From: Paludibacteraceae bacterium
Lineage (GTDB): Bacteria; Bacteroidota; Bacteroidia; Bacteroidales; Paludibacteraceae
Length of the DNA: 64,000 nt
Reading direction: 5' to 3'
Assembly: GCA_024692565.1 (NCBI GenBank)
Contig: JAILMN010000034.1
Location: 1-64,000 of the forward strand
Part shown: positions 42,850-53,125 of the stretch, piece by piece
Numbering within the stretch: position 1 is the stretch's first letter
How the letters are laid out: the number at the start of each line of letters is the position of its first letter
Translations under genes and position numbers: made by a program
Notes under the pieces: generated by a model
The model's input: the letters and a program-made list of their open reading frames with translations, nothing else
Told to the model about the DNA's origin: nothing
Database searches by the model: none

Positions 42850-44832
42850 ATGAGTTATCTGAATTTTGACAAGACAGTACTTGTTAATCTGGAGCGTTCG
42901 CTTCAGAAAGAGATGATTCGGACGAACCGTGCAGGAGTGTACAGTTCATCAACATTGGTGGATTGTAACACACGTAAGTACCACGGCCAGTTGGTGATGC
43001 CGTTACCGCAATTGGGCGATGACAACTATGTGTTGTTAAGTTCATTGGACGAGACGGTTATCCAGCACGGCGCGGAGTTCAACTTAGGTCTGCACGAGTA
43101 CGGCGAGAATCATTTCAGTCCGAACGGGCACAAGTACATTCGCGAGTTTGACTGCGAGGTTATTGCGCGCACGACGTACCGTGTCGGCGCGGTAGTATTG
43201 CAGAAAGAGCGTCTGTTGGTTAGTTTCGAGCCGCGTGTGCTGATTCGTTACACGCTGTTGGAGAGCGGTAGCCCGACGACGATGCGTTTCCGTCCGTTCC
43301 TGGCATTCAGGAGTGTGAATGAGTTGACGCACGAGAATCCGTTAGCTAATCCGAACATGGAGGACTGCGAGAACGGTAGGTACAACCGCATGTACCCGGG
43401 TTTCCCGAATCTGTATATGCAGTTCAGTAAGGCTGTGGAGTATCATCATGATCCGCAGTGGTACAAGGACATCGAGTACCGCAAGGAGCGTGAGCGCGGG
43501 TATGCATACAAGGAAGATCTGTTGGTTCCGGGATATTTCGAATTGCCGATGAAGAAAGGCGAGAGCGTTATTTTCGCGGCAGGTGTGACGGAATGCAAGA
43601 CAGGTATGCTGAAGACTGTTTGGAAGAAAGAGTTGGAGCGTCGTAACCGTCGTGACGACATGTTCAGTACGCTGAAGAACAGCGCAAGTCAGTTCTATAA
43701 AAGAGAAGGCGACAAGTGCTACCTGTTAGCGGGTTTCCCGTGGTTTAAGGCAGATGCACGCACGACATTCTTTAGCGTAGCCAGTTGTACGCTTGACATC
43801 GATCGTCCGGAATACTGGGATGCGATCATCAACAAGACGGCTATCGATGAGATTTTGCTCTTTATGAACGGTCGCGGTCACGAAGTGAAGATGAGCGGAA
43901 TGGACGAGCCGGATGTGCTGTTATGGTTCATTCGTGCGGCTCAGAAATACGCGCATAAATATACGGTTCGTGAGGCGGCAGAGTTATATGGCGAGTTGTG
44001 TCTGAACATCGTCAACTGGTACCGCAAGCAGAATCATCCCCGTTGCAAACTGCATCAGAACGGTTTGTTATGGGTAGATGGTACTCAGAAGCCGGCGACG
44101 TGGATGAATGCATTGGAGAACGGTTGGCCTATCACTCCGCGAACGGGTTATGTGGTGGAGACGAATGCGTTATGGTACAACGCTATGCGTTTCACGGCAG
44201 AGATGCTTCGTGAGATGGGTAAAGAGACGAGTGCAGACCTGATGGAATATCAGGCAGAGATCACGAAAGACGCATTCGTTAAGACGTTCTGGAACGGCAT
44301 TTATTTGAACGACTACGTGATTGACAACTACGCAAATAAGGAAGTCAGACCGAACATGATTTGGGCGGTTGGTTTGCCTTACAGTCCGTTAGACAAGAAA
44401 CAGCAGAAAGCGGTTGTTGATATATGCACGAAGGAGTTGTTAACGCCTAAGGGTTTGCGTAGCTTGAGTCCGAAGAGCGGTAATTACCGTCCGATGTACA
44501 CAGGTACGATCAGTCAGCAGGAGCGCGAGCGCGTGCTGCACAACGGCGTCGTTTGGCCTTCGACGATCACGGCTTATTCGCGTGCTTATATGAATGTCTA
44601 TAAATACAGCGGTACCAGTTTCATGGAGCGCGTGTTGGTAGGTTTCGAGCAAGAGATGAGTGAGCTGACGATCGGTACGCTCAATGAGTTCTACGATGGC
44701 AACCCGCCTTACAAAGGACACGGCGGTATGAGCAGTGCTCCGAGTGTAGCGGCTGTGATCAGTTTGCTGGATACATTGAAGAAATATGAACGTGAAGAGC
44801 GTGAGGCTCAAGAAAAGGAGGCACAATCATGA
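42850..44832 (+). CDS. Glycogen debranching enzyme (amylo-alpha-1,6-glucosidase type)
   Basis: 660 residues. N-terminal GDE_N-like domain (MSYLNFDKTVLVNLERSLQKEM, RAGVYSSSTLVDCNTRKYHGQ; about 1-260) and a C-terminal (alpha/alpha)6 GDE_C domain (about 300-650) with LLWVDGTQKPATWMNALENG and RPNMIWAVGLPYSPL. The family removes alpha-1,6 branches from glycogen. It is head of the glycogen module with a 4-bp overlap (ATGA, 44829-44832) to the glycosyltransferase gene. Confidence 0.92.
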   Translation: MSYLNFDKTVLVNLERSLQKEMIRTNRAGVYSSSTLVDCNTRKYHGQLVMPLPQLGDDNYVLLSSLDETVIQHGAEFNLGLHEYGENHFSPNGHKYIREFDCEVIARTTYRVGAVVLQKERLLVSFEPRVLIRYTLLESGSPTTMRFRPFLAFRSVNELTHENPLANPNMEDCENGRYNRMYPGFPNLYMQFSKAVEYHHDPQWYKDIEYRKERERGYAYKEDLLVPGYFELPMKKGESVIFAAGVTECKTGMLKTVWKKELERRNRRDDMFSTLKNSASQFYKREGDKCYLLAGFPWFKADARTTFFSVASCTLDIDRPEYWDAIINKTAIDEILLFMNGRGHEVKMSGMDEPDVLLWFIRAAQKYAHKYTVREAAELYGELCLNIVNWYRKQNHPRCKLHQNGLLWVDGTQKPATWMNALENGWPITPRTGYVVETNALWYNAMRFTAEMLREMGKETSADLMEYQAEITKDAFVKTFWNGIYLNDYVIDNYANKEVRPNMIWAVGLPYSPLDKKQQKAVVDICTKELLTPKGLRSLSPKSGNYRPMYTGTISQQERERVLHNGVVWPSTITAYSRAYMNVYKYSGTSFMERVLVGFEQEMSELTIGTLNEFYDGNPPYKGHGGMSSAPSVAAVISLLDTLKKYEREEREAQEKEAQS

Positions 44833-46091
44833 AAGCGTTAATGTTCGGTTGGGAGTTTCCTCCCCATATTTTAGGCGGTTTGGGTACAGCGAGTTACGGT
44901 TTGACCCGCGGTATGAGTGAGCAGCCAGACATGGATATCACGTTTGTTATTCCGAAGCCATGGGGTGACGAAGATCAGTCGTTCTTGAAGATCATCGGAG
45001 CGAACAGTGTGCCGGTTGTTTGGAAGGACGTTAACTACGACTATGTGAAGTCTCGCATGGAAGGCAGGATGAGTCCGGAAGAGTATTATCACTTGCGCGA
45101 CGGCATCAAGTACGACTACCGTCGTATCGGTACAGATGATTTGGGATGTATCGGTTTCTCGGGTCGTTATCCGGATAACCTGATTGAGGAGATCGGTAAC
45201 TACGAAGCGGTAGCAAGTGTGCTGGCGCACAGTTTGGATTTCGATATTATCCACAGTCACGACTGGTTGACTTATCCGGCAGGTGTGTTCGCAAAACACA
45301 TCAGCGGTAAGCCGTTGGTTATCCACGTTCACGCGACCGATTTCGACCGCAGCCGCGGTAATGTGAACCCGACTGTATATGCGATTGAAAAACGCGGTAT
45401 GGACGAAGCGGATCACATCATGTGCGTAAGTAACCTGACGCGTAACACGGTGATTGAGAAATACGGTCAGGATCCACGTAAGGTGAGCACGGTGCATAAT
45501 GCCGTAGAGCCGTTGCCAAATCCGGAAGAGTTCACGAAGCCTCCTCGCAAGGACAAATTGGTTACTTTCTTGGGTCGTATCACGATGCAGAAAGGACCTG
45601 AGTACTTCGTGGAAGCCGCAGCACGTGTGCTGAGCAAGACGGACGGTGTTCGCTTTGTGATGGCCGGTAGCGGAGACAAGATGGCGGAGATGATTGACCT
45701 TGTTGCTAAACGCGGCATCGCCGATAAGTTCCATTTCCCCGGATTCATGAGGGGCAAACAGGTGCAGGAGATGTTAGCAATGAGCGACGTCTATATCATG
45801 CCGAGCGTGAGTGAGCCGTTTGGTATCAGTCCGCTGGAGGCTATGCAGGTAGGATGTCCGTCAATCATCAGTCATCAGTCGGGTTGCGCAGAGATTCTGC
45901 AACATGCTATCAAGACCGACTATTGGGACATCGATGCGATGGCCGACGCTATCTATGCAATCGTGAAGTATCCGGCGATGTACAAGAGTCTGCATGAACT
46001 TGGTATGGCGGAAGTCAACAATATCAAGTGGGCTGATGCGGGACTCAAAGTCCGCAGGATTTATGACGGAGTTATTAATCATACGCTTTAA
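44829..46091 (+). CDS. GT4-family glycosyltransferase (glycogen synthase-like)
   Basis: 420 residues. GT-B fold: N-terminal MFGWEFPPHILGGLGTASYGLTRG and IHSHDWLTYPAG, C-terminal FLGRITMQKGPEYFVEAA and SVSEPFGISPLEAMQ with the catalytic Glu motif. In Bacteroidetes this gene sits between debranching enzyme and GH57 and is thought to act in glycogen synthesis. Substrate ADP- or UDP-glucose is not decided by sequence. Confidence 0.9.
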   Translation: MKALMFGWEFPPHILGGLGTASYGLTRGMSEQPDMDITFVIPKPWGDEDQSFLKIIGANSVPVVWKDVNYDYVKSRMEGRMSPEEYYHLRDGIKYDYRRIGTDDLGCIGFSGRYPDNLIEEIGNYEAVASVLAHSLDFDIIHSHDWLTYPAGVFAKHISGKPLVIHVHATDFDRSRGNVNPTVYAIEKRGMDEADHIMCVSNLTRNTVIEKYGQDPRKVSTVHNAVEPLPNPEEFTKPPRKDKLVTFLGRITMQKGPEYFVEAAARVLSKTDGVRFVMAGSGDKMAEMIDLVAKRGIADKFHFPGFMRGKQVQEMLAMSDVYIMPSVSEPFGISPLEAMQVGCPSIISHQSGCAEILQHAIKTDYWDIDAMADAIYAIVKYPAMYKSLHELGMAEVNNIKWADAGLKVRRIYDGVINHTL

Positions 46092-46137
46092 TGTTGAATG
46101 TTGAATGTTTAATGTTTAAGGATAATTTTTTAGTATT

Positions 46138-47406
46138 ATGAAAAATATATGTTTATGCTTCCAGATGCATGCACCGTATCGTCTGAAGCGCTATCGTTTC
46201 TTTGAAATCGGTCATGATCATTACTACTACGATGACATGGCTACCGAAGAGCACGTTAACTGGTTGGTAGAGACCTCTTATCTGCCGCTCTGCAACACGA
46301 TCAAGGACATGATCAATCTGAGTAAGGGTAAGTTCCACTGCGCTATCAGCGTAAGCGGTACGATGATCGAGATGTTCGAGCAGTTCAATCCGGAGATGAT
46401 TGATGTATTGAAGGAGTTGGCTGCATCCAAGTGCGTTGAGTTCTTGGCTACGCCGTATGCTTATTCGTTGGCTTCGGAGTACAACGAAGAGGAGTTTAAG
46501 AAACAGCTTAAGTTCCAAGGCGACCTATTGGAGTCGATCTTAGGTGTGAAGGCACAGACCGTTTGGAATACGGAATTGCTGTACACGGATGAGTCGGCTT
46601 ATAACCTGAATAAGTTGGGATACAAAGTAATCTTGACGGAAGGTGCCAAGCACGTGCTGAGTTGGAAGAGTCCGAACCGCGTTTATCAGAGCGCGGGTGC
46701 TCCGAAGATGAAAGTGCTGCTGCGTAACACGAATCTGAGTGACGAGTTGAGTTTCCACTTCTCGGATCCGGGTTGGGCTAATTTCCCGATGGACGCAGAG
46801 AAATACGCGAACCAATTACAGGCGCTGCCTGAAGGTGAGGATATCATCAATATCTGGGTTGGCGCAGAGACGTTCGGTATTCGTCAGAACGCCGGTACGG
46901 GTATTTTCGATTTCCTGAAGGCATTGCCGTACTATGCATTGGAGCGCGAAATGGGCTTCATGACTCCGGCAGAAGCCGCTAAGAAGTTGGCAGCAGAGGA
47001 TGTGCTGTCAAGTCCGTATCCGTTGACCTGGAGCGGTGAGGCTAAAGACCTGAGCGTTTATGCAGGAAATGACTTGCAGCAAGAGGCTTTGCAGAAATTG
47101 TATGCTGTAGCAGAGCGCGTGCATCTATGTCAAGACAAGCACCTGAAGACAAACTGGTTGCGTCTGCAGGATGTGAACTATCTGCACTACATGAATCATA
47201 TCGACCAAGGCGAGACGCAGTATGAGTCGGCTTATGACGCATTCATCAATTATATGAATGTGCTGTCCGATTTCCTGCAGACCGTTGAGGAGCAATATCC
47301 GACGACTATCGAGAACGAGGAGTTGAACGAGTTGCTGAAGACAATCCGTAACCAGGAAGAGGAGATTCAAGCGCTCCAAGCAAAGCTTAAGAAAGCGAAG
47401 AAATAA
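46138..47406 (+). CDS. GH57-family protein with altered active-site motifs
   Basis: 422 residues, GH57 (beta/alpha)7 barrel plus a C-terminal coiled-coil (NQEEEIQALQAKLKKAKK). It is in the standard glycogen set after the GT4 gene. CSR1 reads MHAPYRLKRYRFF with HAP in place of the typical HQP. The nucleophile region NTELLY (Glu146) is kept. The expected acid/base region MDYETFGEHQ is VGAETFGIRQ here, so the Asp (position 242) is Gly. This suggests a weak or inactive enzyme, maybe a binding or regulatory subunit. The family assignment is sure; inactivity is inferred. Confidence 0.88.
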   Translation: MKNICLCFQMHAPYRLKRYRFFEIGHDHYYYDDMATEEHVNWLVETSYLPLCNTIKDMINLSKGKFHCAISVSGTMIEMFEQFNPEMIDVLKELAASKCVEFLATPYAYSLASEYNEEEFKKQLKFQGDLLESILGVKAQTVWNTELLYTDESAYNLNKLGYKVILTEGAKHVLSWKSPNRVYQSAGAPKMKVLLRNTNLSDELSFHFSDPGWANFPMDAEKYANQLQALPEGEDIINIWVGAETFGIRQNAGTGIFDFLKALPYYALEREMGFMTPAEAAKKLAAEDVLSSPYPLTWSGEAKDLSVYAGNDLQQEALQKLYAVAERVHLCQDKHLKTNWLRLQDVNYLHYMNHIDQGETQYESAYDAFINYMNVLSDFLQTVEEQYPTTIENEELNELLKTIRNQEEEIQALQAKLKKAKK

Positions 47407-47407
47407 T

Positions 47408-49351
47408 TTGACATTCAAACGAGTCGGAATAGTATTAGTGCTGTTGGCAGCGACCCTTGTGGCCACTGCCAAGCCGCCTCGTATCCGAACGGTAGTGAAG
47501 ACGTGGACGATGCCTTCGTACAGCGCCGTTGCGGATACTATTCCGTTTCGCGACACAGTGATGCTCAATTATCACGATGTGGATCTGGAGCAGCGCTATT
47601 CGATCAGCAGTACGACGAACGGCAATGTGCTGGTGTCGCCTATTGAGAGCCGTGTGATCAATGACCGCTTGTACACGATCGAAGATCCGTTCGGCTGGAG
47701 TATGTCGCCTTATGTAGTAACGCCTCAGCAGCAACGCTATTTTAATACAACTACTCCGTATTCGTCGGTTTCTTATAAGCGCGGATTTGTGACCGGACAC
47801 GAAGAGCACGATATCAATTTCCTATTCACCGGCAATATCAACAAGCGGTTGAATTTGGGTGTGGAGATGGATTATCTGAATTCGTTGGGTCACTATGCGA
47901 ATACGGCAGGTAAACTCTATCGCGGAACGGTCTGGGGTAGCTACACGGGCGCGCACTATAGTATGCACGCGGCATTCAGCTGGAGCGATCTGCATTCGTT
48001 TGACAACGGAGGTATTCGTGACACGGCGGACTTGCGCAGCAGTCTGAGTTCGCAGGACTTGCCGGTGAACTTGAATGCGATGACGCGTTATCGCTATCTG
48101 AGCGGCTATCTGCATAATCAGTATGCGATTGCGAAGGAGCGGGAGTATCACGATTCGATTGAGGTGATTGAAGACGGTAGGCGCGTGAAGCGGGACACGG
48201 TGAAAGTGGAGTATATACCGCTGATGACTTTCAGTCATATTTTTGAGACCAACAACTCGAATCGGCGATATATAGAAAAGACGGCAGACCAGGGTTTTTA
48301 CGACGATATTTATTGCGACAGTTTGCGCACGCACGATACGACAGACGTGCTGACGATCCGTAATACGATTGCCGTGACGTTCTGCGAAGCGTATAACACG
48401 AAGTTGAAGTTCGGCGCAACGGTTTTTGCGATGAATGAGTGTCAGCGATTTATGAACGACAGCGTGCCGTACGACAGTATTTATGACTACCGCTGGACGA
48501 ACAATACCTACGTCGGCGGCGCGATACATAAGCATAGCGGTTCGATTGTTCATTACGACGTGCAAGGCAAAGTGTGCGTAGTGGGATATAAGATCGGTGA
48601 GTTTGACGTGAACGGTCGTTTGGCGACGACCTTCAAGGCCGGTAATTATCCGATGGTTATTACGGCGCGGGCTTATGCGAAGAGTGTGAAGCCGAGTGTC
48701 TATTTGCAGCATTTTCGGTCGAATCACATCTGGTGGGACAACACGTTCAATTTCACATACCGCTTTATGGGCGGCGCGATGGTGAAGTATGATTATAAAT
48801 GGGTGAAGCCGCGTATTGATTTTAGTTTTGAGAATATCACAAACCCTATTTATGTGTCGGTGAGCGATTGGAAACCTCGTCAGCATATGGGGAACGTACA
48901 GGTTATAACGGGCGATGTGGGTGTTGATATCACCACGCCTTGGGTTAATTTAGAAAACCGCGTAGTGATCCAGCACAGCACGAACGACAGCGTGATGCCG
49001 GTTCCGATAGCGATACTGCAGCATCGGCTATATTACCACGGTACGTGGTTTAAGGCGTTGGATGCTCAGATTGGTGTAGATGTTCGCTATTTCACGAAGT
49101 ATCACGCGCCGGTGTTATGCCCGGCAACCGGTATGTTTGCTACGCAGCAGAATATGGAAGTAGGTAATTATCCTTGGATGAACGTGTATGCGAATTTCTA
49201 TGTTCGGTCGATTCATCTGCGGTTCTTCTTCCAATACCAACACATCAATCATCTGTTCATGAAACAGAATATTGACTATTTGACGATGCCGAATTACCCG
49301 ACTAACCGCGATGTGTTCCGGGCGGGTGTAGCATGGCATTTTTATAATTGA
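47408..49351 (+). CDS. Putative outer-membrane porin (Porin_10 type)
   Basis: 647 residues. Start TTG 47408 directly follows the GH57 stop; signal peptide MTFKRVGIVLVLLAATLVATA. The rest alternates polar and aromatic residues, as in a large beta-barrel, with YRFMGGAMVKYDYK and ending FRAGVAWHFYN, a final strand with C-terminal aromatic. Porin_10 family members are Bacteroidetes porins of unknown substrate. It may share the glycogen cluster transcript. Confidence 0.8.
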   Translation: MTFKRVGIVLVLLAATLVATAKPPRIRTVVKTWTMPSYSAVADTIPFRDTVMLNYHDVDLEQRYSISSTTNGNVLVSPIESRVINDRLYTIEDPFGWSMSPYVVTPQQQRYFNTTTPYSSVSYKRGFVTGHEEHDINFLFTGNINKRLNLGVEMDYLNSLGHYANTAGKLYRGTVWGSYTGAHYSMHAAFSWSDLHSFDNGGIRDTADLRSSLSSQDLPVNLNAMTRYRYLSGYLHNQYAIAKEREYHDSIEVIEDGRRVKRDTVKVEYIPLMTFSHIFETNNSNRRYIEKTADQGFYDDIYCDSLRTHDTTDVLTIRNTIAVTFCEAYNTKLKFGATVFAMNECQRFMNDSVPYDSIYDYRWTNNTYVGGAIHKHSGSIVHYDVQGKVCVVGYKIGEFDVNGRLATTFKAGNYPMVITARAYAKSVKPSVYLQHFRSNHIWWDNTFNFTYRFMGGAMVKYDYKWVKPRIDFSFENITNPIYVSVSDWKPRQHMGNVQVITGDVGVDITTPWVNLENRVVIQHSTNDSVMPVPIAILQHRLYYHGTWFKALDAQIGVDVRYFTKYHAPVLCPATGMFATQQNMEVGNYPWMNVYANFYVRSIHLRFFFQYQHINHLFMKQNIDYLTMPNYPTNRDVFRAGVAWHFYN

Positions 49352-49387
49352 CGATTGAACGATTGAACGAATTACAATTGAAAACAT

Positions 49388-51664
49388 ATGATAGTAACAC
49401 AGAATTTGAATCGGATTATTATTTACGCGAGCGATGAGGCGGAGCGTTTGAAGAGTGAGTCTGTTGAGGCGGAGCACCTGCTGTTAGCTATTTTGCGTTT
49501 GATTGAATGCTCGGCGTACGATTTATTGCTGCGCGCCAAGTTCCGTCCGGAGGAAGCGAAGGAGCAGATTGAGAATGCCGTTCGCGGTGAGGGTTTGATA
49601 GCTCATCCGGCAGAACGAAGTACGCAGACCGAGCGTATCCTGCATATTGCAGAGGGCATCAGTCGTGAGTATAAGGCGGATGCTGTAGGTTCCGTGCATC
49701 TGCTGTTAGCTATTATGCGCGAGCAGGTGAACACCGCTGCTGCATACTTGGAGGACACATGGAATCTGAGTTATGAGCAGTTGGTTGAGTTATACGGTCA
49801 ACCGCATTTCAGTGCCGATGTGCCGTTGGACGGACTGCATCAAGAAGATGAGGTAGAGGAAGGTTGGCAACCGCAAAGCAATCAGCCGAAGGGAAAGAAG
49901 AGCAAGACGACCGCGCTGGATAAGTTCGGTCGGGACTTGACGAAACAGGCGGAGCAAGGTACGTTAGATCCGGTAGTAGGCCGTGAGGTAGAGATTGAGC
50001 GTGTGGTACAGATACTGAGTAGGCGCAAGAAGAACAACCCGATTTTGATTGGAGAGCCTGGTGTAGGCAAATCGGCTATCGTGGAAGGCTTGGCATTGCG
50101 TATCATGACGGAGAATGCGGGTGCGCTGAAGGGGAAACGCATTGTGACGTTAGATATTGCTTCGATGGTAGCAGGTACAACGTACCGCGGTCAGTTTGAG
50201 GAACGGATGAAACAGGTTATCAACGAGTTGCGCGAGCACCCGGAGATTATTCTGTTTATTGACGAGATCCACACGTTGATCGGTGCGGGCAACGCATCGG
50301 GTTCGTTGGACGCAGCGAATATACTGAAGCCTGCGTTAGCGCGCGGAGAGGTACAATGTATCGGTGCTACCACGACCGCAGAGTACGCCAAGTCGATTGA
50401 GAAAGACGGTGCGCTGGAGCGCCGATTCCAGAAAGTGCCGGTTCGTCCGACAACGAGCGAGGAGACGATTGATATTTTGAGAAGATTGAGCGAGCACTAT
50501 GCGCAGTATCACCATGTGGTTTATACCGAAGAGGTACTGAAAGCTTGCGTGAACTTGAGTGAGCGCTACCTGACCGACCGTGCTTTCCCGGACAAGGCGA
50601 TTGATGTGATGGACGAAGTAGGTGCGAGAAGCAGGGCGCGTCAGCAAGAGAACGGTTCGCAAGACGGCGCGCCGTATATGATCACGACGGAGGATGTAGC
50701 CGGAGTGGTAAGTATGATGAGCGGTGTACCGGTTCAGCGTGTGGCTACCGCAGAGAGTGAGCGTTTGCGCACGATGGGCGAGACTTTGCGTCATCGCATC
50801 ATCGGTCAGGACAAAGCTGTAGAGACCGTCGTTCGCGCTATTCAGCGCAGTCGTTTGGGCTTGCGCGATCCGAAACGTCCGATCGGTTCGTTCTTCTTCT
50901 TGGGTCAGACGGGTGTAGGTAAGACGTATCTGGCACAATGTCTGGCAGAGGAGATGTTCGGCAGCAAGGACGCCATCATTCGATTCGACATGTCGGAATA
51001 TATGGAGAAGCACACAGTAAGTCTGCTGGTAGGTGCTCCTCCGGGTTATGTGGCGCACGAAGACGGCGGTAAGTTGACCGAGGCGGTGCGCAGAAAACCC
51101 TACTCTATTATTCTATTCGACGAGATTGAGAAGGCGCATCCGGATATTTTCAACGTGCTGCTGCAGGTGCTGGACGAAGGCCGTTTGACAGACCGGCAGG
51201 GACATATGGTGGACTTTAGGAACACTATTATTGTGCTGACGAGCAACGTAGGTACGCGTCAGCTACAGGAGTTCGGCGCAGGTATCGGTTTTGACAGCAA
51301 TGAGTTGGATCAGCATCGCATCAATCAGACGCTGCTGAAGGCGCTGCAGAAACAATTCCCTCCGGAGTTTGTGAACCGTATTGACAATGTGGTGACGTTT
51401 GAGCCGCTGAGTCGCGATACGATTGCGCAGATTGTACGGATTGAAGTAAGTAAGTTGCAGTTGAGAATGAAGACGCAGGGTCACCAGTTAAGTGTGTCAC
51501 AAGAAGTGATCGGCGAGTTGGCGGAGCGCAGTTATGACACGAAGAACGGTGCTCGTCCTGTGAAGCGGGCTGTTCAGACCTATCTGGAAGATCCGCTGAC
51601 AGAGGTATTGCTGCGTCGTCCGAATCAAAAGAAAATAACAATTAAAAAAATACAAACATTATGA
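49388..51664 (+). CDS. clpC: ATP-dependent Clp protease ATP-binding subunit ClpC
   Basis: 758 residues. Two Clp N-terminal repeats (about 1-150), AAA1 (about 190-400; GEPGVGKSAIVEG, IILFIDEIHTLIGAG), AAA2 (about 460-700; GQTGVGKTYLAQ, ILFDEIEKAHPD) and the C-terminal ClpB_D2-small part. ClpC unfolds substrates for ClpP. A short M domain-like linker lies between AAA1 and AAA2. Stop overlaps trxA by four bases. Array GACGATTGAACGATTGAACGA precedes the start. Confidence 0.93.
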   Translation: MIVTQNLNRIIIYASDEAERLKSESVEAEHLLLAILRLIECSAYDLLLRAKFRPEEAKEQIENAVRGEGLIAHPAERSTQTERILHIAEGISREYKADAVGSVHLLLAIMREQVNTAAAYLEDTWNLSYEQLVELYGQPHFSADVPLDGLHQEDEVEEGWQPQSNQPKGKKSKTTALDKFGRDLTKQAEQGTLDPVVGREVEIERVVQILSRRKKNNPILIGEPGVGKSAIVEGLALRIMTENAGALKGKRIVTLDIASMVAGTTYRGQFEERMKQVINELREHPEIILFIDEIHTLIGAGNASGSLDAANILKPALARGEVQCIGATTTAEYAKSIEKDGALERRFQKVPVRPTTSEETIDILRRLSEHYAQYHHVVYTEEVLKACVNLSERYLTDRAFPDKAIDVMDEVGARSRARQQENGSQDGAPYMITTEDVAGVVSMMSGVPVQRVATAESERLRTMGETLRHRIIGQDKAVETVVRAIQRSRLGLRDPKRPIGSFFFLGQTGVGKTYLAQCLAEEMFGSKDAIIRFDMSEYMEKHTVSLLVGAPPGYVAHEDGGKLTEAVRRKPYSIILFDEIEKAHPDIFNVLLQVLDEGRLTDRQGHMVDFRNTIIVLTSNVGTRQLQEFGAGIGFDSNELDQHRINQTLLKALQKQFPPEFVNRIDNVVTFEPLSRDTIAQIVRIEVSKLQLRMKTQGHQLSVSQEVIGELAERSYDTKNGARPVKRAVQTYLEDPLTEVLLRRPNQKKITIKKIQTL

Positions 51665-51975
51665 CAGTAGAAATTACAGATGCGAACATCAAGGATGTGA
51701 TTGCATCAGGCAAACCGTTAGTGGTAGATTTTTGGGCTGCGTGGTGTGGTCCGTGTAAGATGATGCTTCCTATTTTGGAGGAATTGTCGAACGAATATGA
51801 AGGTCGTGTGACCGTAGGTAAACTGAATGTGGATGACAATCCGGATACCTGCGAGGAGTACGGCATCATGAATATCCCGACGATGTTGTTCTTCCAGAAC
51901 GGCGAGTTGGTAAATCGTCATGTAGGTGCTTGCAGAAAGCAAGATTTAGCGCAGCTTTTTGACAGTTTACTGTAA
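51661..51975 (+). CDS. trxA: Thioredoxin
   Basis: 104 residues, single thioredoxin fold with catalytic WCGPC in DFWAAWCGPCKMMLP. cis-Pro in NIPTMLFF. Cytoplasmic reductant. Overlaps clpC by four bases (ATGA). Confidence 0.95.
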   Translation: MTVEITDANIKDVIASGKPLVVDFWAAWCGPCKMMLPILEELSNEYEGRVTVGKLNVDDNPDTCEEYGIMNIPTMLFFQNGELVNRHVGACRKQDLAQLFDSLL

Positions 51976-52023
51976 AAAAGTACGATTTTTCTTAGCAGAG
52001 CACGATTATTTTATCAAATTTTC

Positions 52024-52054
52024 TTGCACAATTCAAAAAAAAGCAGTACCTTTG
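52024..52054 (+). promoter_or_regulatory. Promoter for tRNA-Arg
   Basis: TTG (52024-52026), a 20-nt spacer and TACCTTTG (52047-52054). A perfect hairpin GCGCGC-ttttt-GCGCGC (52054-52070) separates it from the tRNA. Confidence 0.8.
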
Positions 52055-52070
52055 CGCGCTTTTTGCGCGC

Positions 52071-52144
52071 GGTTCGGTAGCTCAGTTGGATAGAGCAACA
52101 GCCTTCTAAGCTGTGGGTCGCGGGTTCGAATCCCGCCCGAATCA
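52071..52144 (+). tRNA. tRNA-Arg (anticodon TCT)
   Basis: 74 nt. Acceptor GGTTCGG/CCGAATC, D arm GCTCAGTTGGATAGAGC, anticodon stem ACAGC/GCTGT with loop CTTCTAA, T arm GCGGGTTCGAATCCCGC. Discriminator A; CCA not encoded. It reads AGA/AGG. Followed by the CCCCGC-gct-GCGGGG hairpin (52146-52160) and rpoD. Confidence 0.95.
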
Positions 52145-52197
52145 CCCCGCGCTGCGGGGAAAGAAACAGAGTATTCTATAATATTGATATATTATAC

Positions 52198-53058
52198 ATG
52201 CGTCAACTAAAAATTACAAAATCAATCACCAACCGTGAGTCAGCGAGTCTCGACAAGTATCTTCAGGAGATCGGTCGAGAAGATTTGATTTCGGTGGAAG
52301 AAGAAGTAGAGTTGGCCGGTCGCATCCGTAATGGAGACCGTGCTGCATTGGAGAAACTGACCAAAAGCAACCTACGTTTTGTAGTGTCTGTAGCGAAGCA
52401 GTATCAGAACCAAGGATTGAGTTTGCCCGATTTGATTAACGAGGGTAACTTAGGTTTGATCAAGGCTGCAGAGAAATTCGATGAGACTCGTGGTTTCAAG
52501 TTTATCTCCTATGCCGTATGGTGGATTCGTCAATCTATTCTTCAGGCCTTGGCCGAGCAGAGTCGTATTGTTCGTTTGCCATTGAACCAGGTAGGTTCGC
52601 TCAACAAGATCAACAAGGCTTATCAGCGTTTCGAGCAGGAGCATGAGCGCAAGCCGAGTGCAGAGGAGTTGGCAGAAGAATTGGACATGCCGGTTGACAA
52701 GATTGCAGAGACGCTGAAGATGTCGGGTCGTCACGTGAGTGTCGATGCGCCGTTTGTAGAAGGAGAGGACAACAGTCTGATCGACGTGATTGTCAACGAG
52801 GATTCGCCGAATGCGGATCGCGGCCTTATTAACGAGTCGCTCTCTACGGAAATCAACCGGTCGCTAGCAACACTAACGCCTCGTGAGGCAGACATCTTAC
52901 GTAAATTCTTTGGTATCGGCGTACCGGAAAAGACGCTGGAGGAGATCGGCGATGAATTGCATCTCACCCGCGAGCGTGTGCGCCAGATCAAGGAAAAAGC
53001 AATCCACAAATTGGAACAAGGCAACCGAAGTCGTATTTTGAAGACTTACCTTGGGTAA
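52198..53058 (+). CDS. rpoD: Primary RNA polymerase sigma factor RpoD/SigA
   Basis: 286 residues, the short Bacteroidetes form without the long region 1.1. Region 1.2 [16 protein letters not shown], region 2 [31 protein letters not shown] and [14 protein letters not shown], region 3, and region 4 [15 protein letters not shown] and [19 protein letters not shown]. This factor explains the TTG / TAnnTTTG promoters. It follows tRNA-Arg by 53 nt and is likely cotranscribed. Confidence 0.96.
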   Translation: MRQLKITKSITNRESASLDKYLQEIGREDLISVEEEVELAGRIRNGDRAALEKLTKSNLRFVVSVAKQYQNQGLSLPDLINEGNLGLIKAAEKFDETRGFKFISYAVWWIRQSILQALAEQSRIVRLPLNQVGSLNKINKAYQRFEQEHERKPSAEELAEELDMPVDKIAETLKMSGRHVSVDAPFVEGEDNSLIDVIVNEDSPNADRGLINESLSTEINRSLATLTPREADILRKFFGIGVPEKTLEEIGDELHLTRERVRQIKEKAIHKLEQGNRSRILKTYLG

Positions 53059-53062
53059 AGGG

Positions 53063-53091
53063 AAAAACCTCCGTCGGGGAGGTTTTTTTTA
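53063..53091 (+). terminator. Terminator after rpoD
   Basis: AAAACCTCC and GGAGGTTTT arms around gtcgg, with a run of eight T residues. Confidence 0.88.
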
Positions 53092-53125
53092 TTTTATATT
53101 TTATATTTTAGATTTTAGATTTTAA
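53091..53125 (+). repeat. Heptamer array (ATTTTAT/ATTTTAG x5)
   Basis: Five 7-bp units of the same type as 3081-3150. The TAA stop of the ribbon-helix-helix gene (53122-53124) lies in the last unit. Confidence 0.88.
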
